Source: Gemmatimonadaceae bacterium (GTDB taxonomy: Bacteria; Gemmatimonadota; Gemmatimonadetes; Gemmatimonadales; Gemmatimonadaceae). From it: 64,000 nt of DNA. Under the pieces are notes generated by a model. The model did not search any database and was not told the DNA's origin. It saw only the letters and a list, made by a program, of their open reading frames with translations. The DNA is taken from positions 124,001 through 188,000 of the forward strand of contig JAICKA010000001.1 in NCBI GenBank assembly GCA_025928185.1, in the 5' to 3' direction. Shown piece after piece: positions 1-9,119 of this stretch. The translations under genes and the position numbers were made by a program. Each line of letters opens with the position of its first letter. Within the stretch, counting starts at the first letter, position 1.

Positions 1-413
1 AAGCGGTCGTGGATGACGGCGGTCGACCCGTCGAGGCTCACCGCGAGTCGTGCGAGTCCCGCGTCGCGCAGCTCCGTCAACACGGCTTCGCTCATCCGCG
101 GCGTGCCGGATGGCGTCAGCGCCATGCGCAAGCCGATAGAAGTCCCATATTCAACGATGCGTACGACGTCCGGACGTTCGAGGGGATCGCCGCCGGTGAG
201 CACGACGAGCGGGTGTCCCATGGCGCGAATCTCGTCGAGCAGGCGCATCGCCTCGTCGGTCGACAACTCGGCAGAATCGCGGAACGGACGCGCCGAGGCG
301 CGACAGTGCAGGCACGCGAGCTGGCAGGCCTGCGTCATTTCCCAAATGACGATGAACGGCGTGGTCGCGAAGTCGACGTCGGCGAGGGATGGGCGCACGG
401 CAGTTGCTGGCAT
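1..413 (-). CDS. Radical SAM protein, N-terminal part (runs off window)
   Basis: The first 137 residues of a radical SAM enzyme are present; the rest lies before base 1. The cluster-binding motif CxxxCxxC is seen as CQLACLHC (Cys30, Cys34, Cys37), followed by the GGDP motif near residues 74-77, both typical of the SPASM-type enzymes related to NirJ/AhbC haem-modifying proteins. The ATG at 413 gives the usual short leader before the motif. A perfect GTGAC-N4-GTCAC dyad lies 35 bases upstream of the start. With a globin, nitrite-reductase-like proteins and a Crp/Fnr regulator nearby, a role in haem or peptide modification linked to nitrosative stress is possible, but the substrate cannot be told from this fragment. 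Confidence 0.85.
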   Translation of the reverse strand, partial: MPATAVRPSLADVDFATTPFIVIWEMTQACQLACLHCRASARPFRDSAELSTDEAMRLLDEIRAMGHPLVVLTGGDPLERPDVVRIVEYGTSIGLRMALTPSGTPRMSEAVLTELRDAGLARLAVSLDGSTAVIHDR

Positions 414-448
414 GTTGCGAACGGTCGCGCGGCCAAGCCAGCATCGGC

Positions 449-462
449 GTGACGGTTGTCAC
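449..462. promoter_or_regulatory. Perfect dyad GTGAC-GGTT-GTCAC, likely Crp/Fnr-family operator
   Basis: The 14-bp dyad has the N4 spacing used by Fnr/Dnr-type regulators. It stands 35 bases before the ATG of the radical SAM gene. The same half-sites, with N4 = TTCC, occur at 15548-15561, 34 bases before the globin gene. The regulator encoded at 14836-15540 is the obvious candidate ligand; binding itself is inference. Confidence 0.55.
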
Positions 463-494
463 TCGCGCAGGCGGCGATTCGCCCGATCGTGATG

Positions 495-509
495 TCAGCG
501 AAACCCCGA
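495..509. promoter_or_regulatory. Variant of TCAGGG-N4-CCCGA motif (TCAGCG-AAAC-CCCGA)
   Basis: One mismatch from the motif found at 11440-11452, 12253-12267, 14770-14784 and twice at 45542-45578. It lies between the divergent radical SAM and DUF2231 genes, about 100 bases before the latter. A shared, unknown regulator is inferred; chance cannot be excluded for this weaker copy. Confidence 0.3.
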
Positions 510-611
510 ACCGGGTGCGACGTTTCCCCGATTCCTCCGGAGCCGTTGCGCACGCTACTTGTCCTGCACTCAGGAATGTCGTAGAACGGCACCATTGCCA
601 GGAGGCCTGTC

Positions 612-1124
612 ATGGATTGGCCCTACGCCCATCTGCTCATCAACCACTTCCCGATCATCCTGACGGTGGCCGGCGCTGCGGCAGCCGTCGTCGGCTTGTG
701 GATGCGACGGCGGGGCCTCTGGCTGTATGCCGTCGCCACGTTGACGTTGGCCGGGCTCTCGATCTATCCGACCTTTCTCACCGGAGATGAAGCCAAGGAC
801 ACGTTCAAGCGCGTCAACCCCTGGTACATCGTGCGCGGCAGCATCGACACTCACGAAGAAGCGGCAGAAGTGACGCTCTGGGTGGTGCTCGCGGTCGGTG
901 TGATTGCCGCGTATGCCTGGTGGCGATCGGTGCGACGCGGCGGCGAGTCGCAGCCGCCGACGTGGTTGCGCGCGCTGGTCGTCGTAAGCTCGCTGGTGGG
1001 GCTCGGGTTCGTCACCTGGACGTCGCTACTTGGCGGCGAGATCGTTCACAAGTCGCCGATTCTCGAGGCACCGCAGCCGCCGGCTGTGCAAGCACCGGCG
1101 ACCGGCGTGAGCGCGCCGCCGTGA
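612..1124 (+). CDS. DUF2231-type membrane protein
   Basis: A 170-residue integral membrane protein with about four hydrophobic helices (around residues 10-30, 36-56, 84-105 and 118-138). The conserved histidines in the first helix (HLLINHFP), in THEEA before helix 3 and in GGEIVH after helix 4 match the pattern of DUF2231 proteins, which are predicted to bind haem or metal in the membrane. An AGGAGG-like site (ccaggaggc) sits 5 bases before the ATG. The C-terminus is Pro/Ala-rich. It begins a short plus-strand run with the VIT gene 22 bases downstream. The exact function is unknown. Confidence 0.75.
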   Translation: MDWPYAHLLINHFPIILTVAGAAAAVVGLWMRRRGLWLYAVATLTLAGLSIYPTFLTGDEAKDTFKRVNPWYIVRGSIDTHEEAAEVTLWVVLAVGVIAAYAWWRSVRRGGESQPPTWLRALVVVSSLVGLGFVTWTSLLGGEIVHKSPILEAPQPPAVQAPATGVSAPP

Positions 1125-1146
1125 TCGGACGAGCGTGATCTAACTC

Positions 1147-1845
1147 ATGCCCCGATCAAAGCATCTCGAACGCCACTTCACGCAGCGCATCGGCTGGCTG
1201 CGCGCCGCCGTGCTGGGAGCGAACGACGGCATCGTGTCGACGGCCGCGCTGGTCGTCGGGGTCGCCGCCGCGGAGAGTACGCGCAGCTCGATTCTCCTGG
1301 CTGGACTCGCCGGCCTCGTTGCCGGCGCGATGTCCATGGCGGCCGGCGAATATGTCTCCGTGAGCTCGCAGGCAGATACCGAAAAGGCGGACCTCACGCG
1401 CGAGCGAAGGGAGCTTTCCGAATTGCCGGAGTCCGAGCTCGACGAGCTGCAGGGCATCTACGTCCAGCGTGGACTCGATGCCGGACTCGCGCGGCGCGTC
1501 GCCGAACAACTCACGGCTCACGACGCACTCGCCGCGCACGCGCGTGACGAGCTGGGAATCACCGAGACGCAGACGGCACGCCCGATCCAGGCGGCTGTCG
1601 CGTCGGCGCTGACGTTCTCCGTGGGCGCCGCGCTGCCGCTGATCGTCGCCGTGCTTGCGCCGCCAATGCACATCATCGCGCTCGTCTCGGCCGCATCGCT
1701 CGTATCCCTCGCGGTGCTCGGCACCGTCGCGGCGCACGCGGGCGGCGCGAGCCGGCTCCGCGGCGCGGTGCGCGTCACCTTCTGGAGCGCGCTGGCCCTC
1801 GCGCTGACAGCCGCGGTCGGACGGCTGTTCGGGACACAGGTCTGA
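1147..1845 (+). CDS. VIT1/CCC1-family iron/manganese transporter
   Basis: The 232-residue product shows the family signature: LGANDGIVSTAALVVGV in helix 1, then AGAMSMAAGEYVSVSSQ in helix 2, followed by the cytoplasmic metal-binding segment rich in Glu (residues ~80-140) and three C-terminal helices. Such proteins export Fe2+ or Mn2+ from the cytosol or move it into a compartment. The spacing to the upstream DUF2231 gene suggests co-transcription. It ends 30 bases before the 3' end of the convergent acetate kinase gene. The metal specificity is not clear from sequence alone. Confidence 0.9.
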   Translation: MPRSKHLERHFTQRIGWLRAAVLGANDGIVSTAALVVGVAAAESTRSSILLAGLAGLVAGAMSMAAGEYVSVSSQADTEKADLTRERRELSELPESELDELQGIYVQRGLDAGLARRVAEQLTAHDALAAHARDELGITETQTARPIQAAVASALTFSVGAALPLIVAVLAPPMHIIALVSAASLVSLAVLGTVAAHAGGASRLRGAVRVTFWSALALALTAAVGRLFGTQV

Positions 1846-1875
1846 ATGCCCGCGGATGAGCGATGTCGATCGCGC

Positions 1876-3114
1876 TCACTCCGCCATCTTCCCGTTCACG
1901 ACGCGCCACGTGTCGCGCGCAATGAGCAATTCCTCATCGGTCGGAATGACCCACAGCTGCACGCGCGACGCGGCCGCGTCGAACCGGCCCTCGCTGCCGG
2001 TGAGCGCGACATTGCGCCCGGCGTCGGCCGACACACCGAGGCAGTCGAGTCCATCGCAGATCCGCGCGCGAATGGCCGGCGAGTGCTCGCCAATGCCGCC
2101 CGCGAAGATCACGGCATCCGCGCCGTTCATCGCCGCCAGATACGCGCCGATGTACTTGCGGACGCGGTAGCAGAACACGTCTACCGCCAGGCGTGCGCGC
2201 CGATCGCCGTTCTCGTCGATCTCGGCGAGCAGCTCGCGCATGTTGCTCGTCAGGCCCGAAATGCCGAGCAGTCCCGACTGCTTGTTGAGGAGCGAGTCCA
2301 CCTCGCGAGGAGCCAGGCCTTCCTTTTCGCCGATGAAATCCAGGATCGCCGGATCGAGGTCGCCCGAGCGTGTACCCATCACGAGTCCTTCCAGTGGCGT
2401 GAAGCCCATCGACGTATCCACGGACTGGCCGCCGACGATCGCGCAGGCCGACGCGCCGTTGCCGAGGTGCAGCGTGATGATCTTCGTTCGCTCGCGGGTG
2501 AGGCCGGTGAGCTGCCGGTATCGGTACGCGATGTATCGGTGCGACGTGCCGTGAAAGCCGTAGCGACGCACCCGATAGCGCCGATAGAACTGATACGGAA
2601 TCGCGTACAGGAATGCGGATTCCGGCAGACTGTGATGGAAGGCCGTGTCGAACACCGCGACCTGCGGCACGCCGGGGCCGAGCACGGCCCGCACGGCCTC
2701 GATGCCGCGAAGGTTGTGCGGGTTGTGCAGCGGCGCGAGATCGATCAGCTCCTCGATGCGGCGGATGACGTCGTCATCGATGAGTGTCGAGCGCGTGAAC
2801 TGCTCGCCACCGTGCACGACGCGGTGACCGACCGCGCTGATGTCGGCGACCGTCGTGATCGGCACGCCGGACTCGCTGCTCGTGAGCCACTCGATGATGT
2901 GCGTCGCCGCCGCGGCGTGGTCACGAAGTTGCGCCGTGCGCTTCACCGGCGGCTTGCCTTCGGCTTCGAGCGTCATGATGGCTTCGCCGCCGATGCGCTC
3001 GATCACGCCGCGCGCGAGTCGCCGGTCGCGCGCTTCGCTGATGGCGCGCTCGTCGGTGTCGATGAGCTGAAACTTGACCGTCGACGATCCGACGTTGAGA
3101 ACGAGAATGGGCAC
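1876..3114 (-). CDS. ackA: Acetate kinase
   Basis: The 412-residue enzyme interconverts acetyl phosphate + ADP and acetate + ATP in the cytoplasm. Family signatures are intact: LVLNVGSST at the N-terminus, [42 protein letters not shown] and [10 protein letters not shown] near the C-terminus. The start is a GTG at 3114 (Val-Pro-Ile-Leu-Val), because the conserved domain begins at the third residue; the frame is open further upstream but encodes repeat DNA there. It is divergent from the phosphoketolase gene, whose product, acetyl phosphate, is its substrate, so the two probably form one catabolic route. The intergenic region holds a 7-bp tandem repeat. Confidence 0.97.
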   Translation of the reverse strand: MPILVLNVGSSTVKFQLIDTDERAISEARDRRLARGVIERIGGEAIMTLEAEGKPPVKRTAQLRDHAAAATHIIEWLTSSESGVPITTVADISAVGHRVVHGGEQFTRSTLIDDDVIRRIEELIDLAPLHNPHNLRGIEAVRAVLGPGVPQVAVFDTAFHHSLPESAFLYAIPYQFYRRYRVRRYGFHGTSHRYIAYRYRQLTGLTRERTKIITLHLGNGASACAIVGGQSVDTSMGFTPLEGLVMGTRSGDLDPAILDFIGEKEGLAPREVDSLLNKQSGLLGISGLTSNMRELLAEIDENGDRRARLAVDVFCYRVRKYIGAYLAAMNGADAVIFAGGIGEHSPAIRARICDGLDCLGVSADAGRNVALTGSEGRFDAAASRVQLWVIPTDEELLIARDTWRVVNGKMAE

Positions 3115-3130
3115 GTATGAAGCGTATCCT

Positions 3131-3160
3131 GGTCCATGGTCCATGGTCCATGGTCCATGG
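3131..3160. repeat. 7-bp tandem repeat (GGTCCAT)x4
   Basis: Four perfect copies of GGTCCAT followed by GG fill 30 bases between the divergent ackA and phosphoketolase genes. The complementary unit GGACCAT/GGACCAC occurs in at least seven other intergenic places in the window, so this is one site of a dispersed family. Its position between two divergent starts means that changes in copy number would alter promoter spacing. Confidence 0.9.
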
Positions 3161-3204
3161 TGCAGCTGCCAGACGTCACCGTGTAGTCCCCAGTCCTCGC
3201 AAGC

Positions 3205-5652
3205 ATGCTTCTCTTCGATCCAACGGTCTCGAGTGTCGTCGAATCCGACGAGGCGCCCCCGGCGCCGGAGCGCTCTGCGCAGCCGCGCGGCCCGCTCTCC
3301 GACGAACAGCTCGAGCGCATCCACCGCTACTGGTGCGCCGCGAACTACCTCACCGTGGGCCAGATCTTTCTCCAGGAGAATCCCCTGCTGCGCGAGCCGC
3401 TGCGGCCGGAGCACATCAAGCCGCGCCTGCTCGGCCACTGGGGGACGTCGCCCGGATTGAGTCTGCTCTACGTCCACCTCAATCGCCTGATCGTCGAGCA
3501 GGACGTGAACGCGATCTATCTCGCCGGTCCGGGGCACGGCGGACCGGCGGTCGTGGCGAACGTCTATCTCGAAGGCACGTACTCGGAGATCTATCCGGAG
3601 GTTTCGCCGGATACGCCGGGACTCCGGCGACTGTTTAGACAATTCTCAACACCCGGCGGCATCCCGAGCCATGTCAGCGTCCCGACGCCCGGCTCGATTC
3701 ACGAAGGCGGCGAGCTGGGGTACGTGCTCGCGCACGCGTTCGGCGCCGCGTTCGACAACCCCGACCTCGTCGTCGCCGCGGTGGTGGGCGATGGCGAAGC
3801 GGAAACCGGTCCGCTCGAAGGATCGTGGAAGAGCACGGCGTTTCTCAATGCGGCACGCGACGGCGCGGTGCTACCGATCCTCCACCTGAACGGCTACAAG
3901 ATCAGCGGCCCGACGGTCCTCGCGCGCGAGGCGGATGAAGACGTGGTCCGTCTGCTCGAGGGACACGGGTACGATGTCCACGTCGTCGCCGGCGAGGAGC
4001 CCGCGCCCGTGCACCAGGCGCTCGCCGCCGCCCTGGACGCGAGCATCGCGCGCATTCGCGACATTCAGCGCGATGCCCGCGCGCGAGGCGCGGAGCACGC
4101 GGAACGAGTGCGCTGGCCGGCGATCGTGCTCCGCACGCCAAAAGGCTGGACCGGGCCGCGCGTCGTCGACGGCGTACCAGTGGAGGGCACGTTTCGCGCG
4201 CATCAGGTACCGCTGCCGCGCGCACGCACCGATCCGGAACAACTCGCCGCACTCGAGCAATGGATGCGAAGCTATGGGCCGGAGGCGCTGTTCGACGACA
4301 GCGGTCGGTTCGTCCAGGATCTGGCATCGCTCGCACCACGTGGCGACCGGCGCATGGGCGCGAACCCGCACGCCAACGGCGGCCGGCTGCTCGTGCCGCT
4401 GCTCATGCCGAAGTTCCCGGACTACGCGATCGACGTGCCGCGACCGGCCGTCCTGCGCCGCGAATCCACGCGCCAACTCGGACAGCTGGTGCGCGACGTC
4501 TTCGTGCGAAATGCCGAAGCGTGCAACTTCCGCCTGTTCTGCCCGGACGAGACGAACTCCAACCGGCTGACGAGCGTGTTCGACGTCGAGAACCGGAACC
4601 TCGTCGAACGGCGGATCGACATCGACGACCACCTGACGGCGGACGGACGGGTGATGGAGGTCCTGAGCGAGCATCTCTGCGAGGGCTGGCTCGAAGGGTA
4701 TCTGCTCACCGGACGCCACGGTCTGTTCGTGACCTACGAATCGTTCGCCATGGTGTGTGCGTCGATGATCGTGCAGCACACCAAGTGGCTCGAGGAAGCG
4801 GCGAAGCTGCATTGGCGCGCGCCAATCGCGTCGCTCAACATCCTGCTCACGTCGACGTGCTGGCGGAACGATCACAACGGCTTCAGCCATCAAGGGCCCG
4901 GCCTGATCGACGTGATGCTCTCGAAGCGCGGCAGCGTCGCGCGAATCTATTTGCCGCCGGACGCCAATTCCCTGCTCTCCGTCGCCGACCATTGCCTGCG
5001 CTCACACAACTACGTCAACATCATCGTCATCGACAAGCAGCCGCAATTGCAGTGGTTGTCGCTGGACGATGCGTGCGTGCAAGCGGCGGCTGGTGCATCG
5101 ACGTGGGCCTGGGCGAGCACACCCGGCGAGTCCGAGCCCGACGTGGTGCTCGCGTGCGCCGGCGACACGGCGACCCTCGAGACGGTCGCGGCAGCATGGT
5201 GGCTGCGGCGGCTCGCGCCGGAGCTGAAGATCCGCGTCGTCAACGTGGTCGACCTGATGTCGCTCTTCGCGCCGTCGCTGCATCCGCACGGCATGGACGA
5301 GCACCGATTCATCGACCTGTTCACCGAACGGAAGCCGGTGGTATTCGCGTTCCATGGTTACCAGAACGCGCTGCATCAGGTCGTGCACCGCCGGCCGCAC
5401 CCCGGGCGCTTTCACGTGCGCGGCTTCATCGAGCAGGGCACCACGACGACGCCCTTCGACATGGTCGTGCTGAATGAGATGAGCCGGTTCCACCTCGCCA
5501 CGCTCGCCGTGCAGCACTCGTCGCTGCCCAGTCATCGCGCGACGGCAATCGTTGCCGAGCTGCGAACCCACATCGACGACGCCGTCCGCTACGCGCGCGA
5601 TCACTTCGAGGATCAGCCGGAGATCAGCGACTGGACGTGGACGGAGGGATGA
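3205..5652 (+). CDS. xfp: Phosphoketolase (xylulose-5-P / fructose-6-P)
   Basis: The 815-residue thiamine-diphosphate enzyme matches the usual length of bacterial phosphoketolases. It cleaves xylulose 5-phosphate and/or fructose 6-phosphate with phosphate, giving acetyl phosphate plus glyceraldehyde 3-phosphate or erythrose 4-phosphate. Visible landmarks are YWCAANYL near the N-terminus, [19 protein letters not shown], the ThDP motif [14 protein letters not shown] (about residue 195), [11 protein letters not shown], and FSHQGPG in the pyrimidine domain. The divergent ackA gene would turn the acetyl phosphate into acetate and ATP. The upstream 90 bases contain the GGTCCAT repeat. Substrate preference cannot be fixed by eye. 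Confidence 0.96.
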   Translation: MLLFDPTVSSVVESDEAPPAPERSAQPRGPLSDEQLERIHRYWCAANYLTVGQIFLQENPLLREPLRPEHIKPRLLGHWGTSPGLSLLYVHLNRLIVEQDVNAIYLAGPGHGGPAVVANVYLEGTYSEIYPEVSPDTPGLRRLFRQFSTPGGIPSHVSVPTPGSIHEGGELGYVLAHAFGAAFDNPDLVVAAVVGDGEAETGPLEGSWKSTAFLNAARDGAVLPILHLNGYKISGPTVLAREADEDVVRLLEGHGYDVHVVAGEEPAPVHQALAAALDASIARIRDIQRDARARGAEHAERVRWPAIVLRTPKGWTGPRVVDGVPVEGTFRAHQVPLPRARTDPEQLAALEQWMRSYGPEALFDDSGRFVQDLASLAPRGDRRMGANPHANGGRLLVPLLMPKFPDYAIDVPRPAVLRRESTRQLGQLVRDVFVRNAEACNFRLFCPDETNSNRLTSVFDVENRNLVERRIDIDDHLTADGRVMEVLSEHLCEGWLEGYLLTGRHGLFVTYESFAMVCASMIVQHTKWLEEAAKLHWRAPIASLNILLTSTCWRNDHNGFSHQGPGLIDVMLSKRGSVARIYLPPDANSLLSVADHCLRSHNYVNIIVIDKQPQLQWLSLDDACVQAAAGASTWAWASTPGESEPDVVLACAGDTATLETVAAAWWLRRLAPELKIRVVNVVDLMSLFAPSLHPHGMDEHRFIDLFTERKPVVFAFHGYQNALHQVVHRRPHPGRFHVRGFIEQGTTTTPFDMVVLNEMSRFHLATLAVQHSSLPSHRATAIVAELRTHIDDAVRYARDHFEDQPEISDWTWTEG

Positions 5653-5656
5653 GACT

Positions 5657-6099
5657 GGTCCAGGGTCCATGGTCCAGGGTCCATGGTGGACCGTGAAAGG
5701 GCGAGATCGGGCTGCCTGAGAACTCAGATACTCACCTCCCTCTTCCCCGAGGTGGCATCACACCCGTGAAAGCCGGACCAGTTTCGAGAACTCAGATCCG
5801 AGACTGCAGACGTGAGCCTACTACGCAATCCTACTGGCTGGACGGTGCAACAGTCGTCAGACGCGAGACGCGAGATGGGCGGCTGTCGTCTGCGCTCTCG
5901 CATCTGTTGCACCCTCGACGCGGGCCGGATTGAGTGTCGGGCTGACGTCTGAGGTCTCGGAGTCTGGCGTCTCGAAACTGGTCCGGCTTTCCCGGCCGCG
6001 ATGCCACCTCGGCAAAGAGGGAAATGAGTATCTGACGTCTGAACCAGCCCGACCTCGACCTCTCACGTCTTCGGCTCACGGACCACGGACCACGGACCC
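5657..6099. repeat. Giant imperfect palindrome with 7-bp repeat ends
   Basis: This gene-free stretch is one ~443-bp inverted repeat. Its left end is GGTCCAG/GGTCCAT x4 (5657-5686) and its right end is (CACGGAC)x3 (6077-6097), the inverted counterpart. Inside, arms at about 5691-5822 and 5933-6067 pair imperfectly; shared words include GCCGGACCAGTTTCGAGA and GAGGTGGCATC. A nested inner dyad pairs GGTGCAACAG (5844-5853) with CTGTTGCACC (5904-5913). Short words of the type CAGACGTC/GAACTCAGA recur within the arms. Small open frames in it look random. It could act as a bidirectional terminator between phosphoketolase and the minus-strand operon, a structured RNA, or a miniature mobile element. 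Confidence 0.8.
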
Positions 6100-6100
6100 A

Positions 6101-6556
6101 TCACCCTTCCGTCGATGCCGCCCTCCCGACCATCTCGTCCACGTAGATCCGGAACAACTCGTTCCGGTGCGGCGTCGGATCCGTCGGCGTGAGCGCGTCG
6201 TCCTCGGACGAGCGAATCACCTCGAGCGCTGTCGCCCAGGTCTCGCGATCGCGATCGCCGCCGTTCGGCTCGAGCACGTACATTGCGCCGTGCACCACCA
6301 CGCTGCGCCAGTCGTAGCGCCCTTCCACCTCGTCCACCTCGAACGCCACCCAGTGGTGGTGCCGGATCGTGATCAGCTTGCTGCCCGGCGCGGTGCGGCC
6401 GTAGATCCAGCCGTCCGAGTAGGCGTACGAGATCGGCTCGATGTCGACGCGATCGTGAAACGTGTACGCGACGCGCCCGCTCTGATTGCGCTCCAGCAGC
6501 TCGATGCACTCTCCACCTGAGAGTTCTCTGAATCTCGGCGCATCCGTCAATGCCAT
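6101..6556 (-). CDS. Pyridoxamine 5'-phosphate oxidase-fold protein (NimA-like)
   Basis: A 151-residue split-barrel flavoprotein-type protein. The segment starting RFRELSGGECIELLERN and the following GRVAYTF and PISYAYSDGWIYGRTAPGSK are typical of the NimA-like subfamily that binds FMN or haem and includes 5-nitroimidazole reductases. The ATG at 6556 is chosen because a GGAGGGCGG site lies just upstream and because the conserved domain begins a few residues in. It is the last gene of a minus-strand run after the PAS-GAF kinase (32-base gap). Its substrate is unknown. Confidence 0.85.
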   Translation of the reverse strand: MALTDAPRFRELSGGECIELLERNQSGRVAYTFHDRVDIEPISYAYSDGWIYGRTAPGSKLITIRHHHWVAFEVDEVEGRYDWRSVVVHGAMYVLEPNGGDRDRETWATALEVIRSSEDDALTPTDPTPHRNELFRIYVDEMVGRAASTEG

Positions 6557-6588
6557 GCCGCCCTCCGTGCTCGCTTCGTTGGAACAGA

Positions 6589-8463
6589 TTAGCGACGTCC
6601 CGCCGGTGCGGCGGCGCGCCCAATGCTCACCCGGAACTCCGCTCCCTCGCCGACCGCCGATCGCACGGTGATCTCCCCGCCGTGCGCCTGCACGATGCCG
6701 CGCGCGATCGACAATCCGAGCCCGCTCCCCTTCGTGCGCGCGCCATTCGACGATTCCCAGTGCCGGTCGAAGATGCGTTCCAGGTTCTCCGCCGGAATTC
6801 CGGCGCCGCTGTCCCGCACCGAGAACGTGACGCCGCCCGCATCGTTGGGCACCGCCGAGAGCGTAATTCGCCCGCCATCCGGCGTGAACTTGATCGCGTT
6901 CCGCAGCAGGTTGCTCAATACCTGCACGAGTCGTGCGCCGTCGGCGGCAATGAGCGGAAGATTCGACGACGACGCCACCTCGAGCGTGATGCCGTGCCGA
7001 CTGGCCTCGACCTCGAACAGGTGCCGCGCCTGCAGAACGATGCGCGTCGCATCCTGCGGCTCGATGTCCAGCGACAGCTGGCCACGCTCGATGTGTGCGA
7101 CGTCCACGAGATCCTGGATGAGCCGGTCGATCCACCGCGTCGACTCCTGAATCGTCACGAGCAGCGCATCGCGTTCGGCCGCATCGGCTGGCGGTGCATC
7201 CTGCAGCGTACGCGCGCACATGGCGATCGCGCTGATCGGATTGCGCAGATCGTGCGACACGACGCCGAGCACGTCGTCGCGGGCGCGCGTGGCGTGGCGT
7301 GCAAGCTCGTACAGTCGGGCGTTGTCGATCGCCGCGGCGGCCGCTGCGGCGAACTGCGCCGCCACCGCGCGCGATTCGACGAGCGGCGCGCGCCCGCCCG
7401 TGCGGACCAGCGTCAGCGCGCCGATCGCCCGGTCGCCGCTGACGAGCGGCATCAGCAGCAGCTCGCTGGCACCGAGCGCCGTCCAGTCCGCGATCGATGT
7501 CGATTCCTCATTGGCCTCGAGCCACTCGGCATCGACTGATGCGACCGCCTCGGAGCGTTGGCGGCGGATCACGTCGATCACCGGCGACGGCGAGTCTGGT
7601 GTGAGCGGCCGCCTGGCGAGTGACGCGAGCGCCGGATGTTGCACGCCGGCGCGAGTCACCACCCGCGTAAACGTGTCGCTCCCCGACACGAGATCGAGTA
7701 CGCAAGCGTCGGCGAGGTACGGCACCGGCAAGTCGGCCGCCGCCTGCCGCGTGGCGCCGACCTCGAGCGATTGTCCGAGCTGTGCGGTCGCGCCGGCAAG
7801 AAATCGCTCGTCGGTCTCGGCGCGTTTGCGCGCGGTGATGTCGCGCAGGACGACGCTGAACAGCAGCCCGGCCGGCGTGTCGAGCTTCGAGATCGAAGCT
7901 TCCGCGGGAAACTCCGTTCCGTCGCGCCGCAGTCCGAAGATCTCGCTGCGTTCACCCATGCGGCGCGCGACAACGCTTGATGTCGCGAACCGTGCCATGT
8001 GCGCCGGATGCTCCGGACGGAAGCGTTCCGGAATGAGCACGTTCAGCTCGCACCCGATCGCCTCGCTCGCGGGCCAGCCGAAAATCACCTCGGCGCCATG
8101 GTTGAAGTGCACGATGCGCTGCCGTTCATCGACGGAGATGATCGCGTCGGCCGCGATGCTCAGAATGCCCGAGTACTGCGCCTGCGACGCGCGCAGCTCG
8201 GCGTCGAGCCGTTCCTTCTCGATCGCGCGTTGCTCGAACGCGCGCTGCCGCACGAGCGAGAGCAGCAATGCCACGAGCGCGACGGCCAGCGCCGCGAGCC
8301 GGAGCCACGCGCGCTTGTCGCCCCGCGCGAGATCGATGATCGACAGCGTGACCGGCGCGGCCAACCCGGCAACGGCGATCCAGAGCGCAACGCGAAGACG
8401 GCGAGAGTGAGCGACAGGCATGCGAGCAGGGGAGCGCTCGGGTGTCGCCGGTTTCCGCGTCAA
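6589..8463 (-). CDS. Membrane histidine kinase with PAS and GAF domains
   Basis: The 624-residue kinase has two N-terminal helices (~25-45 and ~54-72), a PAS domain (~95-210, with RRDGTEFPAEASIS and the exit motif RDITARKRAE), a GAF-like domain (~222-385), a HisKA domain with phospho-acceptor His404 in VVSHDLRNPIS, and an HATPase_c domain ending in GSGLGLSIARGIVQAHGG. The start overlaps the stop of the upstream response-regulator gene by four bases (ATGA), so translation is probably coupled. It is the second kinase of a kinase-regulator-kinase operon whose first gene is a multicopper oxidase. The PAS and GAF domains suggest a cytoplasmic redox or gas signal. Confidence 0.93.
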   Translation of the reverse strand: MTRKPATPERSPARMPVAHSRRLRVALWIAVAGLAAPVTLSIIDLARGDKRAWLRLAALAVALVALLLSLVRQRAFEQRAIEKERLDAELRASQAQYSGILSIAADAIISVDERQRIVHFNHGAEVIFGWPASEAIGCELNVLIPERFRPEHPAHMARFATSSVVARRMGERSEIFGLRRDGTEFPAEASISKLDTPAGLLFSVVLRDITARKRAETDERFLAGATAQLGQSLEVGATRQAAADLPVPYLADACVLDLVSGSDTFTRVVTRAGVQHPALASLARRPLTPDSPSPVIDVIRRQRSEAVASVDAEWLEANEESTSIADWTALGASELLLMPLVSGDRAIGALTLVRTGGRAPLVESRAVAAQFAAAAAAAIDNARLYELARHATRARDDVLGVVSHDLRNPISAIAMCARTLQDAPPADAAERDALLVTIQESTRWIDRLIQDLVDVAHIERGQLSLDIEPQDATRIVLQARHLFEVEASRHGITLEVASSSNLPLIAADGARLVQVLSNLLRNAIKFTPDGGRITLSAVPNDAGGVTFSVRDSGAGIPAENLERIFDRHWESSNGARTKGSGLGLSIARGIVQAHGGEITVRSAVGEGAEFRVSIGRAAAPAGRR

Positions 8464-9119
8464 CCGTCGGCGAGCAGTCCGAGCTTGAGGGCGAGCTGAA
8501 CATACTCGGACCGATGCGCCAATCCGAGCTTTTCCTGAATGCGCTGCTTGTACGTATCCACCGTCTTGGGACTGATGAACAGCTGCTCGCCAATCTCCGG
8601 CGCCGAGTAGCCACGCGCAACCAGCCGCAGCACGTCGCGCTCGCGCTGGGTGAGCTTGTCGAAGCGTTCCCGCTCCGCGGCCGCGGGATCCTTTTTCGTG
8701 AGCCGCTGCGCGAGCACGCGCGCCGCGGACGGCCGCACGTACATGTCACCGTGCGCCACGGCCCGCACCGCGTCGACCAGCTCGCGGTCGGCGGCGCTCT
8801 TGACGAGATAGCCCGCCGCACCGGCCTCGATGAGCGGCACGAGGTAATCCTCTTCCGTGTGCATCGTCAGCACGAGCACGCGCGTCGGCAGCTCCTTCGC
8901 CACGATCTCCTTCGTCGCGGCGGTGCCATCGAGCTCCGGCATCGAGAGATCCATGACCAGCACGTCCGGCTTGAATCGCTCGGCCATCGCAACCGCCTCG
9001 CGTCCGTTCCGCGCTTCGCCGATGACCTCGATGTCCTTCGCGGCGCCAAGCACCGCCTTGAGCCCGGCGCGCACGACGGCGTGATCGTCGGCGAGCACCA
9101 CACGTATCAGATCGTTCAT
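8460..9119 (-). CDS. NarL/FixJ-family response regulator
   Basis: A 219-residue regulator with a receiver domain (acidic pair DD11-12, phospho-acceptor Asp57 in VLVMDLSMPEL, Lys ~107 in YLVKSAADR) and a LuxR-type helix-turn-helix (~152-215, LTQRERDVLRLVARGYSAPEIGEQL). It overlaps the upstream kinase gene (stop/start within 9116-9119) and the downstream kinase gene by four bases each, so it is wedged between two kinases. Such regulators usually pair with HisKA_3 kinases, which the upstream gene encodes; whether it also takes phosphate from the PAS-GAF kinase is open. Confidence 0.95.
   Translation of the reverse strand: MNDLIRVVLADDHAVVRAGLKAVLGAAKDIEVIGEARNGREAVAMAERFKPDVLVMDLSMPELDGTAATKEIVAKELPTRVLVLTMHTEEDYLVPLIEAGAAGYLVKSAADRELVDAVRAVAHGDMYVRPSAARVLAQRLTKKDPAAAERERFDKLTQRERDVLRLVARGYSAPEIGEQLFISPKTVDTYKQRIQEKLGLAHRSEYVQLALKLGLLADG

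Noticed and set aside
9-492. 147- and 159-codon plus-strand frames at the left edge
   Set aside because: They are antisense to the radical SAM gene, whose CxxxCxxC and GGDP motifs are clear.
1846-3120. 424-codon plus-strand frame opposite acetate kinase
   Set aside because: It is antisense to a gene with all acetate kinase signatures and is Arg/His/Ala-rich without any domain, as expected for the opposite strand of a high-GC gene.
5724-5912. 62-codon frame in the 443-bp palindrome
   Set aside because: No ribosome site or motif; the region is explained by inverted-repeat structure.
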